From Cannabis sativa (lineage: Eukaryota; Streptophyta; Magnoliopsida; Rosales; Cannabaceae): 64,000 nucleotides of DNA. The DNA lies in contig NC_083606.1 in NCBI RefSeq assembly GCF_029168945.1, positions 17,324,041 to 17,388,040 on the forward strand, in the 5' to 3' direction. Position 1 is the first letter of the stretch. Every line of letters begins with the position of its first letter. The notes beneath the pieces were generated by a model, which was not told where the DNA came from, ran no database searches, and saw only the letters and a program-made list of their open reading frames with translations. Below, in pieces: positions 23,628 through 34,132 of the stretch. The position numbers and the translations under genes are program-made.

Positions 23628-24360
23628 GAGGCCTCCATCTTTGACAATCACAGACATAACCACCACAACAACACCAGGACACCGAAAAATAACCATTAAT
23701 TCCGACAAGAATAAACAAAAGCAGTAAAATCGACGTCAATAAATAATCATGGCAAAACAACGGTAAAACAACACTAAAACAATCAAACAAAACAAAAGAA
23801 AAAAATGATTAAAAAAAACAAACAATCTGCTGCACAACCTCAACACCAGATGCAAAATCAACTATATTTGCAAGTCTATTCCTAGAAAATTATAAAAAAA
23901 AAACTACTAAAATAACACTGAAACAACACAAAAACAAATGAAGCAAATATAACTACTTAGAGAAATATAAAAGAAACACACACCTCAAAACTCTCTTGTG
24001 AGTGAGCTCCTCAAATATATTTATAGGACAACCAAAAGAAAAAAACCACAAAAATAGCCAAAGAGAACGAAGAAGAAATGTATTTATAGCCTCCAACTTC
24101 CACACTCACAGACATAACCATCACAACAACACGAGAACACCCAGAAAATACCTATTAATTCCAGCGAGATGGAGCAAGGGCAGTGAAATCGGCATCAAAT
24201 ACATAAATCATGAAAAACAACAGTAAAACAATACTAAAACAATACTAAAACAAAAAAAACAATAAAAGAAAAAAATGATCAAAAATTAACTATGTTGTGC
24301 ACATCCTCAATACTAAATGCACTATATTTGCAAGAAAAGTTCTAGAAAATTAGAACAAAA
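23628..24360. repeat. Imperfect direct repeat, ~280-bp units about 460 bp apart
   Basis: The stretch from about 23628 to 23905 recurs at about 24090-24360, sharing CACAGACATAACCA, ATTAATTCC and ACTATATTTGCAAG. A third short piece (AAATCATGAAAAACAACAG) follows at about 24497. The region is A-rich on the plus strand and includes a long poly-A run near 24420-24442. Fragments such as AACAGTATAAAAG recur at about 24962-25035 and probably belong to the same element. The minus-strand frame at 24525-24923 is low complexity and rejected. Confidence 0.55.
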
Positions 24361-24417
24361 AAAAACCACACTAACTCTTATATTTTCAAAAAAAACATAA
24401 CTAAGAACTTCAAAAAA

Positions 24418-24451
<34 letters not shown>

Positions 24452-25035
24452 GAAAAGAAGATGAAGAAGAAGAACTGAACATGAAAAAAAAATAAAAATC
24501 ATGAAAAACAACAGTAGAACAATACTAAAACAACGGTAAAGATGAAGAAAAAAAAAACTTGAAGAAGAAGATGAATATTAGAACATGGGGGTGAGATTTA
24601 TGTGAAAAGCTAGAAGATAAAGATGATGAAGAAGATGAATCGTGAGAAATGGGAGTGGGATTTTTAAATCTATTTAAATAAAAAAAAAAAAGAGTGAGAC
24701 ATGGGGTGTGATTTTTAAATTTATTTAAATAAAAGAAAAAGTAAAACATGTCACTTTTATGACACATCCCATCAACCTTTTCATCAAAATAATAATTATT
24801 AAAATATCTCAAAAAATAATAATTATTAAATATTAAAAATAATAAATAATAACTTTTACATCCATTAAAATAAAAAATTAAATAAATAATTGAGCCCATG
24901 TCCCAATCAATCAAAAAAAACAAAACAATAACATAAAATTGTTGGCAGCAAAAAAAAAAAAACAGTATAAAAGTTAATTTCGAAAAAAAAAAAACAGTAT
25001 AAAAATTATTTTGAGCGTGTAACAGTATAAAAGAA

Positions 25036-25914
25036 AGAAAATGGGAAAAAACAGTAAACTGTCTAAATTTCCCTTATTCTTTCTAAAAAACCAAGATGTG
25101 TGAGCGAGAGACAAATAGGCCCGTATATTGTCCAGCACGGCACGGCTCGGCCCGGCCCGACCCTCTCACTTAGCCAACTTCATGTCGCCACGTGTACTAG
25201 ATTACTTGGAGAAAACGACGTCCATACTTACTCCCCCACACACATTCTAATCTCATGTCCTTTCATCTTCTTTTATTTTCCCGAAACACCCATTTAATAT
25301 AATAACTAATAAGACTTGTCCAATATTAATAAAAAACGGTTCGTCCAATGTTAAATAGGGAAATGCTAAAGGGCACTTGTGATGTCTAGTACTTTTTTAT
25401 GTATCAATATTATTATTGATTCAACCAAGTATCGGGTTTCACATAATTTAATATAATAATTTTTAGAAAGTATCGCTAACTAATCGCAATGCAACATGTC
25501 GAGAAGATACTAGACACCACTGGTACTTAATAGCAATGCTCTATTAAATAATGGTTTAATAAGAATTAAAAAAAAACTAGCATGTGAAGTCTACCGTCTC
25601 ATCTCAAATAATCACATCCATTGTTACTAGAAATAAATATATAATTTTCTTTACAATATTAATCAATCCAACGGTTTAGATTCTTTTGAATGGAATCTAA
25701 CCTTTCTCTTTTTATCGAATGAGTCTGTCATCGGTCTTTCTAGACTTTATTTTTATTTTTATTTTTTAATATTTAAATTTAGTATTATTTATTGAACAAT
25801 TAATATTTTTACTTCATAAATTTTTAATATTATCGTGTCCTTTAAAATTCATAGCTTATTAAAAAATCCTCAAAATATAATATATACATTTTTTTAATGA
25901 AAAATAATATTTTA
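25036..25914. other. Intergenic stretch without recognised feature
   Basis: No gene is seen. A short GC-rich phrase (CACGGCACGGCTCGGCCCGG, about 25136-25155) stands out. The rest is AT-rich. Confidence 0.4.
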
Positions 25915-26325
25915 TTAGATAACTATTCCAGTTATCAAACCATGTAACAAATTAGTTGGAATAAACTCTAGACTGAAAATACAATCAAGGAACAATACAG
26001 ATGCTCTAACAAACTTATGAGCCACCATATTTGCTGATCGACGAACAAAATAAATAGAAATATTTTTTAAAAAATTAATCATAGCCTTACCATCATTAAC
26101 CACTTGACCGAACGTGGATATCATAACAATTGAGCTTCGCAAGGCTTGAACAACTGAAAGACAATCGGTTTCCAGGACCACTTTTTGCCAATGACGAGCC
26201 TTGAACTTTGAATTCAATTTATATATTTGTCTCATTATTATATGAACTAAAATATAACAATTGAATGTGAAAAAAATAAACATTAGTGTTTGTTTTGGGT
26301 AAATTAACTCGGCAAAACCAACCAA
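25915..26325 (-). pseudogene. RNase H-like domain fragment (LINE-type or plant RNase H-like protein)
   Basis: The minus strand encodes a run with Trp-Gln-Lys-Val-Val-Leu-Glu-Thr-Asp-Cys-Leu-Ser-Val-Val-Gln-Ala-Leu, then Phe-Val-Arg-Arg-Ser-Ala-Asn-Met-Val-Ala-His and Phe-Val-Arg-Ala. This is the characteristic C-terminal half of the RVT_3/RNase H domain found at the end of plant LINE polyproteins and in many small 'ribonuclease H' genes. The first catalytic Asp region is missing, because the upstream part of the frame (residues about 1-40) is unlike the family. No reverse transcriptase is found nearby. I read it as a truncated LINE tail or gene relic rather than a working gene. Confidence 0.7.
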
Positions 26326-27388
26326 TTTTTATTGGGCAGGTTGAAATTTATTTTATTAATCGGATGAGTTGCATTTAGATTTTGTAATCCGATCTCTACG
26401 TTGAGTTGAATAAATTGTAACATAAATCGACCAAACTAGGTACACTCCTAATTTATATATATATATATATATATATAAATGAGGGCTATTATAGTAGGGA
26501 TTAGGTATTTTACCTATCAATAGGAATAGTAATTTATAGCCTTGATTTAATCCAATTGCTCAAATTAACTCTTGAAAACTACATCATAATTAATATATTT
26601 TTTTTTATTTATAATTAATCTTGAATATTAATAATTGTAGGTTAACTAACAAACTCCAAACCTATTTTTTTATCTTTTTATTTTATTTCTATTTAAAGTT
26701 TAGTTTTAATTATATTTTTTTTATTTAAAATTTACATAAAAAAAATATTTTAATTAAATTTATTTTTAAAACAATAATTATACTTATAAAACTATTACAT
26801 ATTCAACTTATAATAATTTTATAATAATCACTCTTAAAATAATTAAAATGTCATGAGTGCAATACTTAAGTAATATTTTCTTTTCTTTTCTTTAGTTATA
26901 TTTAATTTAAGATTTTAATTAATTTAATATTTAAAATTCTATCATATTATATTAATTAATTTTATTTTTCATTGATTTCACATGGTTCTTTTGAGATATC
27001 TAAATGTGCCATTATGTCTTTCCACTCTTTAACATTTGGATAAAGATCTTCTATCACTTCCTTATCATGATCAACACCATCATTAATAGTTTCCCTCTCT
27101 GAATCATCTTCAAGTCCTTGTAGACGTGTTATAATCTCTTACCACTCTTTACCACCCGGATGAAAATCTTCTTCTACATTCATATTTTTTTTACTTCAAA
27201 TTTTAGTTTAAAAAAAAAAAAAAAAAAAGCCTACGTAGCAAAAGAGAATATATGTGTGCTTTAAATATATTCTTCTCCATATACATAAACTTAAATAAAA
27301 GCAATATTAAGTACTATTTCGGAAAAGATATATATAGTTAGAAAAAGTAAATGCATATTACATTGGAAAATACATGTATATATCTATA
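26326..27388. other. AT-rich intergenic stretch with TA microsatellite and a dispersed repeat
   Basis: A TA microsatellite lies at about 26451-26477. The segment 26480-26680 is repeated in inverted orientation at 51395-51600. Otherwise no gene is seen; a poly-A run is at about 27210-27228. Confidence 0.5.
26480..26680 (+). repeat. Dispersed repeat, inverted partner at 51395-51600
   Basis: The reverse complement of 51395-51600 aligns over most of its length, including CTATCAATAGGAATAGTAAT and AACTAACAAACTCCAAACCT. The clear conservation suggests a moderately young MITE- or Helitron-type repeat. Ends are not defined. Confidence 0.7.
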
Positions 27389-28091
27389 CTAGTTGGTTAA
27401 CACGTGCTTTGCACGTGTGTTAAACCTTTTATAATTTTATTAAGTTTGTAATGTACAATTAAAATTAAAAAAAGTTTAAAATTAAAGGAGAAATTAAAGA
27501 AGAATTAATTTGATTAAAATAAAAATTTATTTGGAAACTAAAATTAAGATTAAAGGAGATTAATTTAGTTCAAATTCAAATTAAGAAATCGTTGCACAGT
27601 TATCAGTTTCTTTCTCTTCAAATATTTTTATAAATTATTTTTAAAATGTACTCTTCAAATATACGGTTTGTTTAATTTTTTGGTTTAATTATTGGGTTTA
27701 TTTTTAAAATTTTTGAAATATGAATGAAGCTAATCGTGTAAAAAAAATTCAAAAATTGGAATATATGATTTTTTTAATTTAAAAAAAAGATTGTTTAATT
27801 TTTTGGGTTAATTATTGGGTTTATTTTTTGAAATTTGAATGAAGCCTAATAGTGTTAAAAAATTTCAAAAATTGGGGATATACGATTTGTTAGAGGGATA
27901 TGTGGGTAAGATGATTTTTTTTTTTTAATTTAAAAAAAAAATTGTTTAATTTTTTGGGTTTAATTATTGTGTTTATTTATTTGTTAACGTTTAACGTTAA
28001 CAATCTGTTAAGTTAATCGTGTAAGACTAAATAAAAAAAGAATCGTTAAACCAACAATTGCCGTTAGATAGGTACTTTTTATGTATAAAGA
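27389..28091 (-). mobile_element. Small non-autonomous Helitron
   Basis: Read on the minus strand the element begins A|TCTTTATACAT, ends with an 8-bp hairpin (ACACGTGC-AAA-GCACGTGT at 27400-27418) followed about 7 bp later by CTAG|T. These are the Helitron hallmarks: a TC start, a subterminal hairpin, a CTRR end, and insertion between A and T with no duplication. The interior is A/T-rich and contains two near-copies of a ~120-bp stretch with TTTTTTGGGTTAATTATTGGGTTTATTT-like words (shortened here). No coding capacity is present. Its 5' end is very similar to the sequence at 44110-44158. Confidence 0.75.
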
Positions 28092-29218
28092 TTCTATACA
28101 CAACAATATATAAATTAATAAGATTCAAATCTATCTGTAAATATAAAGGAAAACACAAAGGAGTTTAGGTGGCATCCTAGATTTTTTTCATTGTATTTTT
28201 AAAATTTTATGATATTTTTATATTTTGTTTAGAAATAAAGTACTATAAATAGAAACTTAAAGTTCCACATGGTTTAGAAACACTTAAAGTTAAGGTGTTA
28301 TCCATGTGGGTTATATATAACACGTTTGTTATACTACTTTTCTTTGTCTAATAAATATTTTTCTTTTATGGGTGATTGATTTATATCTTGCCTAATAGGT
28401 TTTAAATTTTTATTTAATATATAAAAATAAATAATTTATCATTCATATTTTGATAAATAATTATATCTCTTTAATAATTTATATATCATCAATCATCAAT
28501 CTATATATCTATATAATGTTGTTAGGGTATGTGAGGTGGCAGATTATATGAGCATTCTTTCTAATTTTTTATTTTCTCAATTTTTCTTATTTTTTTTATT
28601 TTTAACTATTTTATTATTCAATATAATAATATTAATTAATACAGTTAATGATGGAAATCAATAGACACAAACGTTTTTTTTATACATTTATATATATAAA
28701 TAATAAATACATAAAATGTAATTAAATGAATTCATTACCATTGGTCTATTCATATTAATAATTTGTTTTTTTATAGGGATTATCAATTTGTTTTTATTCC
28801 TTATATATTCCTACGATTTTTTTCTATGTATGTTATATAATTTTGTTATATCTATATAATTTTGTTATGTGGCCATTTCTAAGAGCTTTGTTTCACTTTT
28901 TGTATTTTCTTAATTTTTTTTATTATTTTTAATTATATATTATATCTAATTTGTTATATCTATATAATTTTATATGTATGTAATATCTATATATTTATAT
29001 AATTTGGTTATGTTGCCAAAAGCTTTGTTTTACTTTTTCTATTTACTTAATTTTTCTTATTATTTTTAATTATTCTTAAAGATAATAAAAAGTGAGAAAA
29101 CACTTAAAATTTCTAGCATTTATTCAAAAAAATTATTAATAATACGTGTAAAATAAATTATAATTACAATTACGTACAAGCATATAATAAATTATAATTA
29201 TAAAGCATATATTATATA
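28092..29218. other. AT-rich stretch with Helitron-like words, no gene
   Basis: The region contains phrases such as AAATATAAAGGAAAAC followed by GGAGTTTAGGTGGCAT (about 28140-28172) and GTGAGGTGGCAG (about 28530). These resemble the 5' starts seen at 46501 and 46741 and suggest decayed Helitron pieces. No coding frame was found. Confidence 0.45.
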
Positions 29219-29229
29219 CTAAGTAGGAG

Positions 29230-29249
29230 TTACGTGCCGAGGCACGTAA
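29230..29249. other. 9-bp-stem palindromic hairpin at proposed Helitron 3' end
   Basis: TTACGTGCC-GA-GGCACGTAA, a perfect stem. On the minus strand it lies 11 nt before TTAG|T. It shares the ACGTGC core with the hairpin at 27400-27418. Confidence 0.7.
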
Positions 29250-29576
29250 AAGTTAGTTTTAGGTAAAGTTTAATTTTTTTTTCCTTCTTATTTAGATTGT
29301 ATGTGAAGGTATGATTATACGAATGATTTGTTTTAACAAATTAATATTTGTGCTATTATAATTGGTTGATAAAATATAATTAGGTATATATAAATCATTA
29401 ATAAAATGATACTTATTATTTACTTCTAGAAAATTGGGTATATGAAATACTTGCATACAATACTCCATGTAAATCCATAGATAACAAGTCAATAGAAAGT
29501 GAAAGAAGCTCGACACCAAGAAAAGTCTTAACACTAAATAAAATAAAATTACTGTAAAAAAAAGGGTAACTTCTGC

Positions 29577-30178
29577 CTAATCTTCCATTGGTTCAACTGC
29601 TTGAATGGTGAACTGATTATACTTTGAACTCATTGTTCGGTTTGCATCTACGTATAACTGAATTCTCCATTTTTTGACTGATAATTGCTTTGTAGTTTTT
29701 TGGACAAACAACTTATGTTTCTGAAAAAAAAAATGATTAGTTATAAGTTTTAATGTATTTCTATGTACGAAAATGTATAAATTTTACATATTTATTTTTT
29801 TATAGTTACCTCGTCCGAATATGATCTTAATTGAACTGCAGTACATGAGAATATGTTTTCTGCAACATCACCGAACATCACAGCATCTAGCAACTCTGTA
29901 CCATCGTCGGGTTGTACATATGTCCTTGCACTAATAATTTATACAGAATATGTAACGGTTAGTATGAATATGCAAGAAGTTCAAATATTAATTTAGTTAT
30001 AATGTGCTTACCGTGGTGTAGGAAGACATCTTTTTCCGCATTTTGGATTTTCACAATCTGTTTCTTCGTTGTCGTTGTAGAACATAAGTTTCTTATTACA
30101 AAAATCACACGACATGTAATAAAAATCTTGGTTGATATTTTTTAATATGATTTCAGCTTCAATCCAATAATATGCTTT
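29577..30178 (-). CDS. RPA70-like C-terminal DNA-binding domain, three-exon fragment
   Basis: Three exons on the minus strand, 30178-30012, 29930-29810 and 29720-29577, are joined by GT...AG introns and keep one open frame of 143 codons plus a TAG stop. The encoded product starts with Ala-Tyr-Tyr-Trp-Ile-Glu-Ala-Glu, has a zinc-ribbon pattern Cys-x2-Cys-x14-Cys-x4-Cys, then an OB-fold-like region (Ala-Val-Met-Phe-Gly-Asp) and a tail with Phe-x-Val-Gln-Lys...Tyr-Val-Asp-Ala. This matches the Rep_fac-A_C / DBD-C end of the large subunit of replication protein A, which binds single-stranded DNA. Upstream domains A and B were not found, so it is a 3'-terminal fragment or the remains of a Helitron-borne RPA-like gene. 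The absence of stops and the intact splice sites are notable for a fragment. Confidence 0.7.
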
Positions 30179-30807
30179 CTGCAAACAAAAAAAAAAACTA
30201 CATATGTAATAGAATTCAATATTATATTAAGTACAAAAAAATCAATGATTTTTAATTAATTTTTTGTGTATATTAATTACAAAATAAATCAATGATTTTT
30301 AATTAATTCAATATTATTAAGCTCTTAAAACACCTAAAACAAATAAATAACTATACTAATTATACAGTCTGAATTGGTTAGTAATAATGAAATGGGAGCA
30401 ATGACAATCGAATATATAAATTTATTTTTCTTGTTCTAGGCTGTTAAATATAATAACCACTAACAAGTAATGTGAAAATGAGTTCCAATACAGGTATGGG
30501 TAGGTGATTAGAGTACATATCAGTGAATTTGAAATGGGTCTCAGATCAAAACAAAAAGAAAAAAGAATAAATGCGAATGGGTCTGTCCTGTACTGAAATG
30601 TGGAAATATATTGCCAAATTAATATAAGTTATGTCCTGTGGTGTTAAATATTGATTATAAGGTAGGCTCAATATGATTAGTTAAATTCGTGATTAGGTGA
30701 TTAGATTTTATTGGATAATATTATCTACATAAATATTGAGTCATAAACAAGTAATGTGAAAATGAGTTCCAATACAGCCCCAACACAAATGATACCGAAA
30801 ACATAAA

Positions 30808-31229
30808 TGACTCATACAATGAACACATAACTTATACAAATTCCAACATAAATGCTCAAAAGATATGGCACAACATCAGTGAATTTGAGAATAATATACT
30901 GACCTGAAAAGAGGTAAATTGACTTGAAAATGCTTGACACCCTGTGACTTGGTGATGTACTTGGCTTTCATTCTTCTTCCCTGTAAATAAAATCACACAA
31001 AGGTCATTCTTGCACCCATCTACATTAAAGAGCAGAGTTCTTAAGCTTAAATAATAAATTCCTATAATGACAAAGCTAGTATTTGGGCAAAATTTCATTT
31101 CAGAAGTCAACAATTCACCACTACTCGATAAATACTAAAACCACGTAACAAAAAACAAATTAAGATAAGTATGTATGTATGAGCAGAAAAATCTGAAACG
31201 ATTGCAGAATACCCTTTATTGATGAAAAT
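30808..31229 (-). repeat. Direct repeat copy 1 (~420 bp) containing an exon-like segment
   Basis: Nearly identical to 31918-32337, offset by about 1.11 kb. On the minus strand both copies have a possible exon between TTTACAG and a GTCAGT donor (about 30980-30904 here), encoding roughly 25 residues with Lys-Ala-Lys-Tyr-Ile-Thr-Lys-Ser-Gln-Gly-Val. I do not recognise the protein. In this copy one base differs so that the second Arg-rich codon encodes Met. Confidence 0.7.
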
Positions 31230-31917
31230 AATAATTTGAAATGTTAGTATATATACCAAGCTTTGGTCTTCAAATAAAAGCTTTGTTGATGAAAAAGGAT
31301 GGCCAAGTGTAGATTACTAACTTGCACAGGGAGAAAGAGAGAGCGAGAGAAGAATAACCAAGAAGTTTCAGAGTCCTAGATACAAAGAATGCGTATAAAA
31401 GATTTTCAAATTAAAATTGCTTCCTTACTTCATGATGATATTTATGAGCATAACTAAAAATATTCAGTTTCTTAAAAAAAAAAATAACAATAATTTGAAT
31501 AACATTCAAATAACTTTTAAATAGGAAACACATGTATATTTATATTTATTTAATATACACGTATATTACTTTAATTCAAATTCATATTTAAACAAAAAAA
31601 AAAATAGCAGAAAAATCTATCTAAATGGAACATTCCATTAGATAATGTGATCAGTTGCACAAAAACAAATTAATATAGTATTATAATGTGGCAAATAATG
31701 ATAATGTTCGGTAACCTTTAAAGAAGTAATTTTTTATGCAATCATAAATCTGAAAACAACAAATCAAAATTGTTTATAGTGGCTGTTCGAAAAGGGAGAA
31801 AAATATGAATAAAAACAACAAATATAACATAGTGAAATCGAATATATATTTTATACTAAGAAATCTGAAACAACAAATATAACATAGTGAAATATAACAT
31901 AGTGAAATATAACATAG
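31230..31917. other. Spacer between the duplicated segments, with a 14-bp tandem repeat
   Basis: AT-rich, no gene. At about 31876-31920 the unit AATATAACATAGTG is repeated three times, ending exactly where repeat copy 2 begins, which may mark the duplication junction. Confidence 0.6.
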
Positions 31918-32337
31918 TGACTCATACAATGAACACATAACTTATACAAATTCCAACATAAATGCTCAAAAGACATGGCACAACATCAGTGAATTTGAGA
32001 ATAATATACTGACCTGAAAAGAGGTAAATTGACTTTAAAATGCTTGACACCCTGTGACTTGGTGATGTACTTGGCTTTCCTTCTTCTTCCCTGTAAATAA
32101 AATCACACAAAGGTCATTCTTGCACCCATCTACATTAAAAAGATAGTACGAAGCTTAAATAATAAATTCCTATAATGACAAAGCTAGTATTTGGGCAAAA
32201 TTTCATTTCAGAAGTCAACAATTCACCACTACTCGATAAATACTAAAACCACGTAACAAAAAACAAATTAAGATAAGTATGTATGTATGAGCAGGAAAAT
32301 CTGAAACGATTGCAGAATACCCTTTATTGATAAAAAT
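31918..32337 (-). repeat. Direct repeat copy 2 (~420 bp) containing an exon-like segment
   Basis: Partner of 30808-31229. The same possible exon is present on the minus strand (about 32089-32013) with small changes. The duplication occurred inside the proposed Helitron. Confidence 0.7.
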
Positions 32338-33154
32338 GAAGAGTTTGGAAGAAAGCTAAAACCATCAAATTCATCAATTTCTTTTGATTGATCTCCTCGG
32401 TCACTTTAATTAACAAAAAACTAAATTATTTTTTGTAGTTTTGTAGGCCATACCCTGCCAAATATTATAAAACTCCAAAAAACTTCAATATTTCATTATT
32501 TTCTCGTATACACATATTGAGACAGTGTTGAGCTAAAATTTTTCAAAGAGTCAACATTGTAACTTACAAGAACATTGGAGTGCCCATAATTGATGTTGCC
32601 ATTCTCAGTATGAACACACACATCTGCTTGTAACCACCTTCATCAAATAAGCGATCCCCACAAGCCTGTTGTGGCTTATGAGACACAGTGGTACCCACCC
32701 ATTACTGTCATGTTGGAGTAAGTGGTTGATGGTCCTGACAGCGGCAGCTGCGGTTGCAGTGTTGAACATATTCTCTTCTCCAAAGGCTTAGATCCACCCT
32801 TTACCATAGTTTCCAATCAACATCGCTGAAATCGATCGACGGGCTCTGGATCTTGATGTCTGCATAAACGCGGCTATTAGGGGAGCTCAAGGGGATTTCT
32901 AATCAACATAGCTGAAATCAATGTGAATAAACATTAAGGCTTTTTCTTTTTCTGCTCATGAAATTTAGGGGAAAAAAGAAAATTGATGTATAACAGAGTC
33001 CACAAGCAAGGAAACAAATATCAGGGAAACGCTGACACAGAGTAAGCTAAAAGTCCATGGCATTTTTTACTTCACTTAGATAAGAAACTAAATACGTATC
33101 ATAAGCAGGTCAGGTAAATAATTCTCTTCCAGCAATATACTGATAATTAATTAC
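32338..33154 (-). other. Helitron interior with unidentified coding-like pieces
   Basis: Around 32660-32780 the GC content rises. The minus strand there shows exon-like sequence beginning Met-Phe-Asn-Thr-Ala-Thr-Ala-Ala-Ala near 32770, which I cannot assign. A 52-bp stretch at about 32813-32864 is repeated at about 33609-33660 with few changes. On the minus strand it reads [14 protein letters not shown] in one frame, also unassigned. These are likely further captured fragments. Confidence 0.4.
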
Positions 33155-33259
33155 CTTGGCCAAGCATAAACTTGAAAGGAATCCTCTATAATGGCTGGAA
33201 TTTAACTTAGTCCCATCAAGCAAAGTTCCAGTGTAATGAGGCGCTACTCCATTAAAAAC
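33155..33259 (-). pseudogene. FKBP-type peptidyl-prolyl isomerase exon fragment
   Basis: Between an AATTAG acceptor and a GTAATT donor on the minus strand, 105 bp encode His-Tyr-Thr-Gly-Thr-Leu-Leu-Asp-Gly-Thr-Lys-Leu-x-Ser-Ser. After a one-base frame change they encode Pro-Phe-Lys-Phe-Met-Leu-Gly-Gln. This is the signature start of the FKBP domain (family pattern HYTGTLLDGTKFDSS...PFKFxLGQG). The frameshift and the missing neighbouring exons show that it is a non-functional captured exon, not a gene. Confidence 0.75.
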
Positions 33260-33680
33260 CTAATTAAATTAGAAAAATTTACAAGCACACATAAACATAT
33301 ATATACATGGTGAATGAAATGGATGAATATATACGCTGAGTAAAATTTCCTACATAATTTTTTTTTCTGCAATGCCTGGATGAGAAATATGAGGGTTGAG
33401 AGACACAAGCAACAACATATATCAGATTAGGAAATAAAGCCATAGAATCATTAAGAAACTGAAAATAGAATGAATAGTGAATAATTTAACATACTGCTTC
33501 AGATGGAACACCAAGCATTGAAATTGATCGTTGATTGCTTGTTTTAACTTCAATATTGAAATCAATCAAAACCTCAACTCATTCATATTCCTGGTACCGA
33601 AAATTTGGATTTCCAATCAACATCGCTGAAATCGATCGACGGGCTCTGGATCCTGATGTCGGCGAGATCTAGAGATGAAA
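33260..33680. other. Helitron interior, no gene recognised
   Basis: AT-rich spacer between the FKBP exon and the ZIP4 fragment. The right end (about 33609-33660) repeats 32813-32864. Confidence 0.45.
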
Positions 33681-34127
33681 AGTCCCAAGAACACTTCCTT
33701 TGCCGTCTCTGCTACAGCTGTTCCCGCAGCCTGAAAGTAAGCCTCCACAGAAGATACCCAAACGCTCTCCGGAATCCCCTTATTCACCACCATTCCCCTC
33801 AGCTCTTTCTCTGCCTCAGCAAACCTTCGCAAACCCAACCACGCCTTCAAGGCAAGCACAGGCAAGCTAGGATGACAGTCCTCATTGTCACCTTCTCTCA
33901 ACACCTTCACACACTTAATAACACTCTCAAACTCACCCATCTGCAGATGAACTGCTGAGATGAATCGGAGAGTCTTCGATTTCAATTCCTTAAGCTCGAG
34001 CATGCATTCCCGAGTTCTCGCTGCGTGCAGTCCCTTCTCATACAAATCCAGAGCCTCGTTCATAAGCCTCAAGGCTTCGTTCAAAGCACTGGTTTCATTC
34101 TTAGATAGCACGCTCTTTCCGAACTCC
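33681..34127 (-). pseudogene. ZIP4: ZIP4/SPO22 (meiotic TPR protein) fragment, 3' part
   Basis: The minus strand encodes Phe-Gly-Lys-Ser-Val-Leu-Ser-Lys, then [24 protein letters not shown], and Ser-Leu-Pro-Val-Leu-Ala-x-Lys-Ala-Trp-Leu-Gly-Leu. It ends Ala-Lys-Glu-Val-Phe-Leu-Gly-Leu. These match the N-terminal TPR half of plant ZIP4/SPO22, a meiotic crossover protein. The frame is open throughout. Homology stops after Phe-Leu-Gly-Leu near 33681, where unrelated sequence begins. It joins in frame to 43716-43912 once the gypsy element and one copy of GAGTA are removed. The full gene encodes a far longer protein, so this is a captured fragment. Confidence 0.85.
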
Positions 34128-34132
34128 GAGTA

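Noticed and set aside
24525..24923. 132-codon minus-strand open frame
   Set aside because: Phe/Ser/Tyr-rich low-complexity translation of poly-A and GAAGA-rich DNA; no start context or motif.
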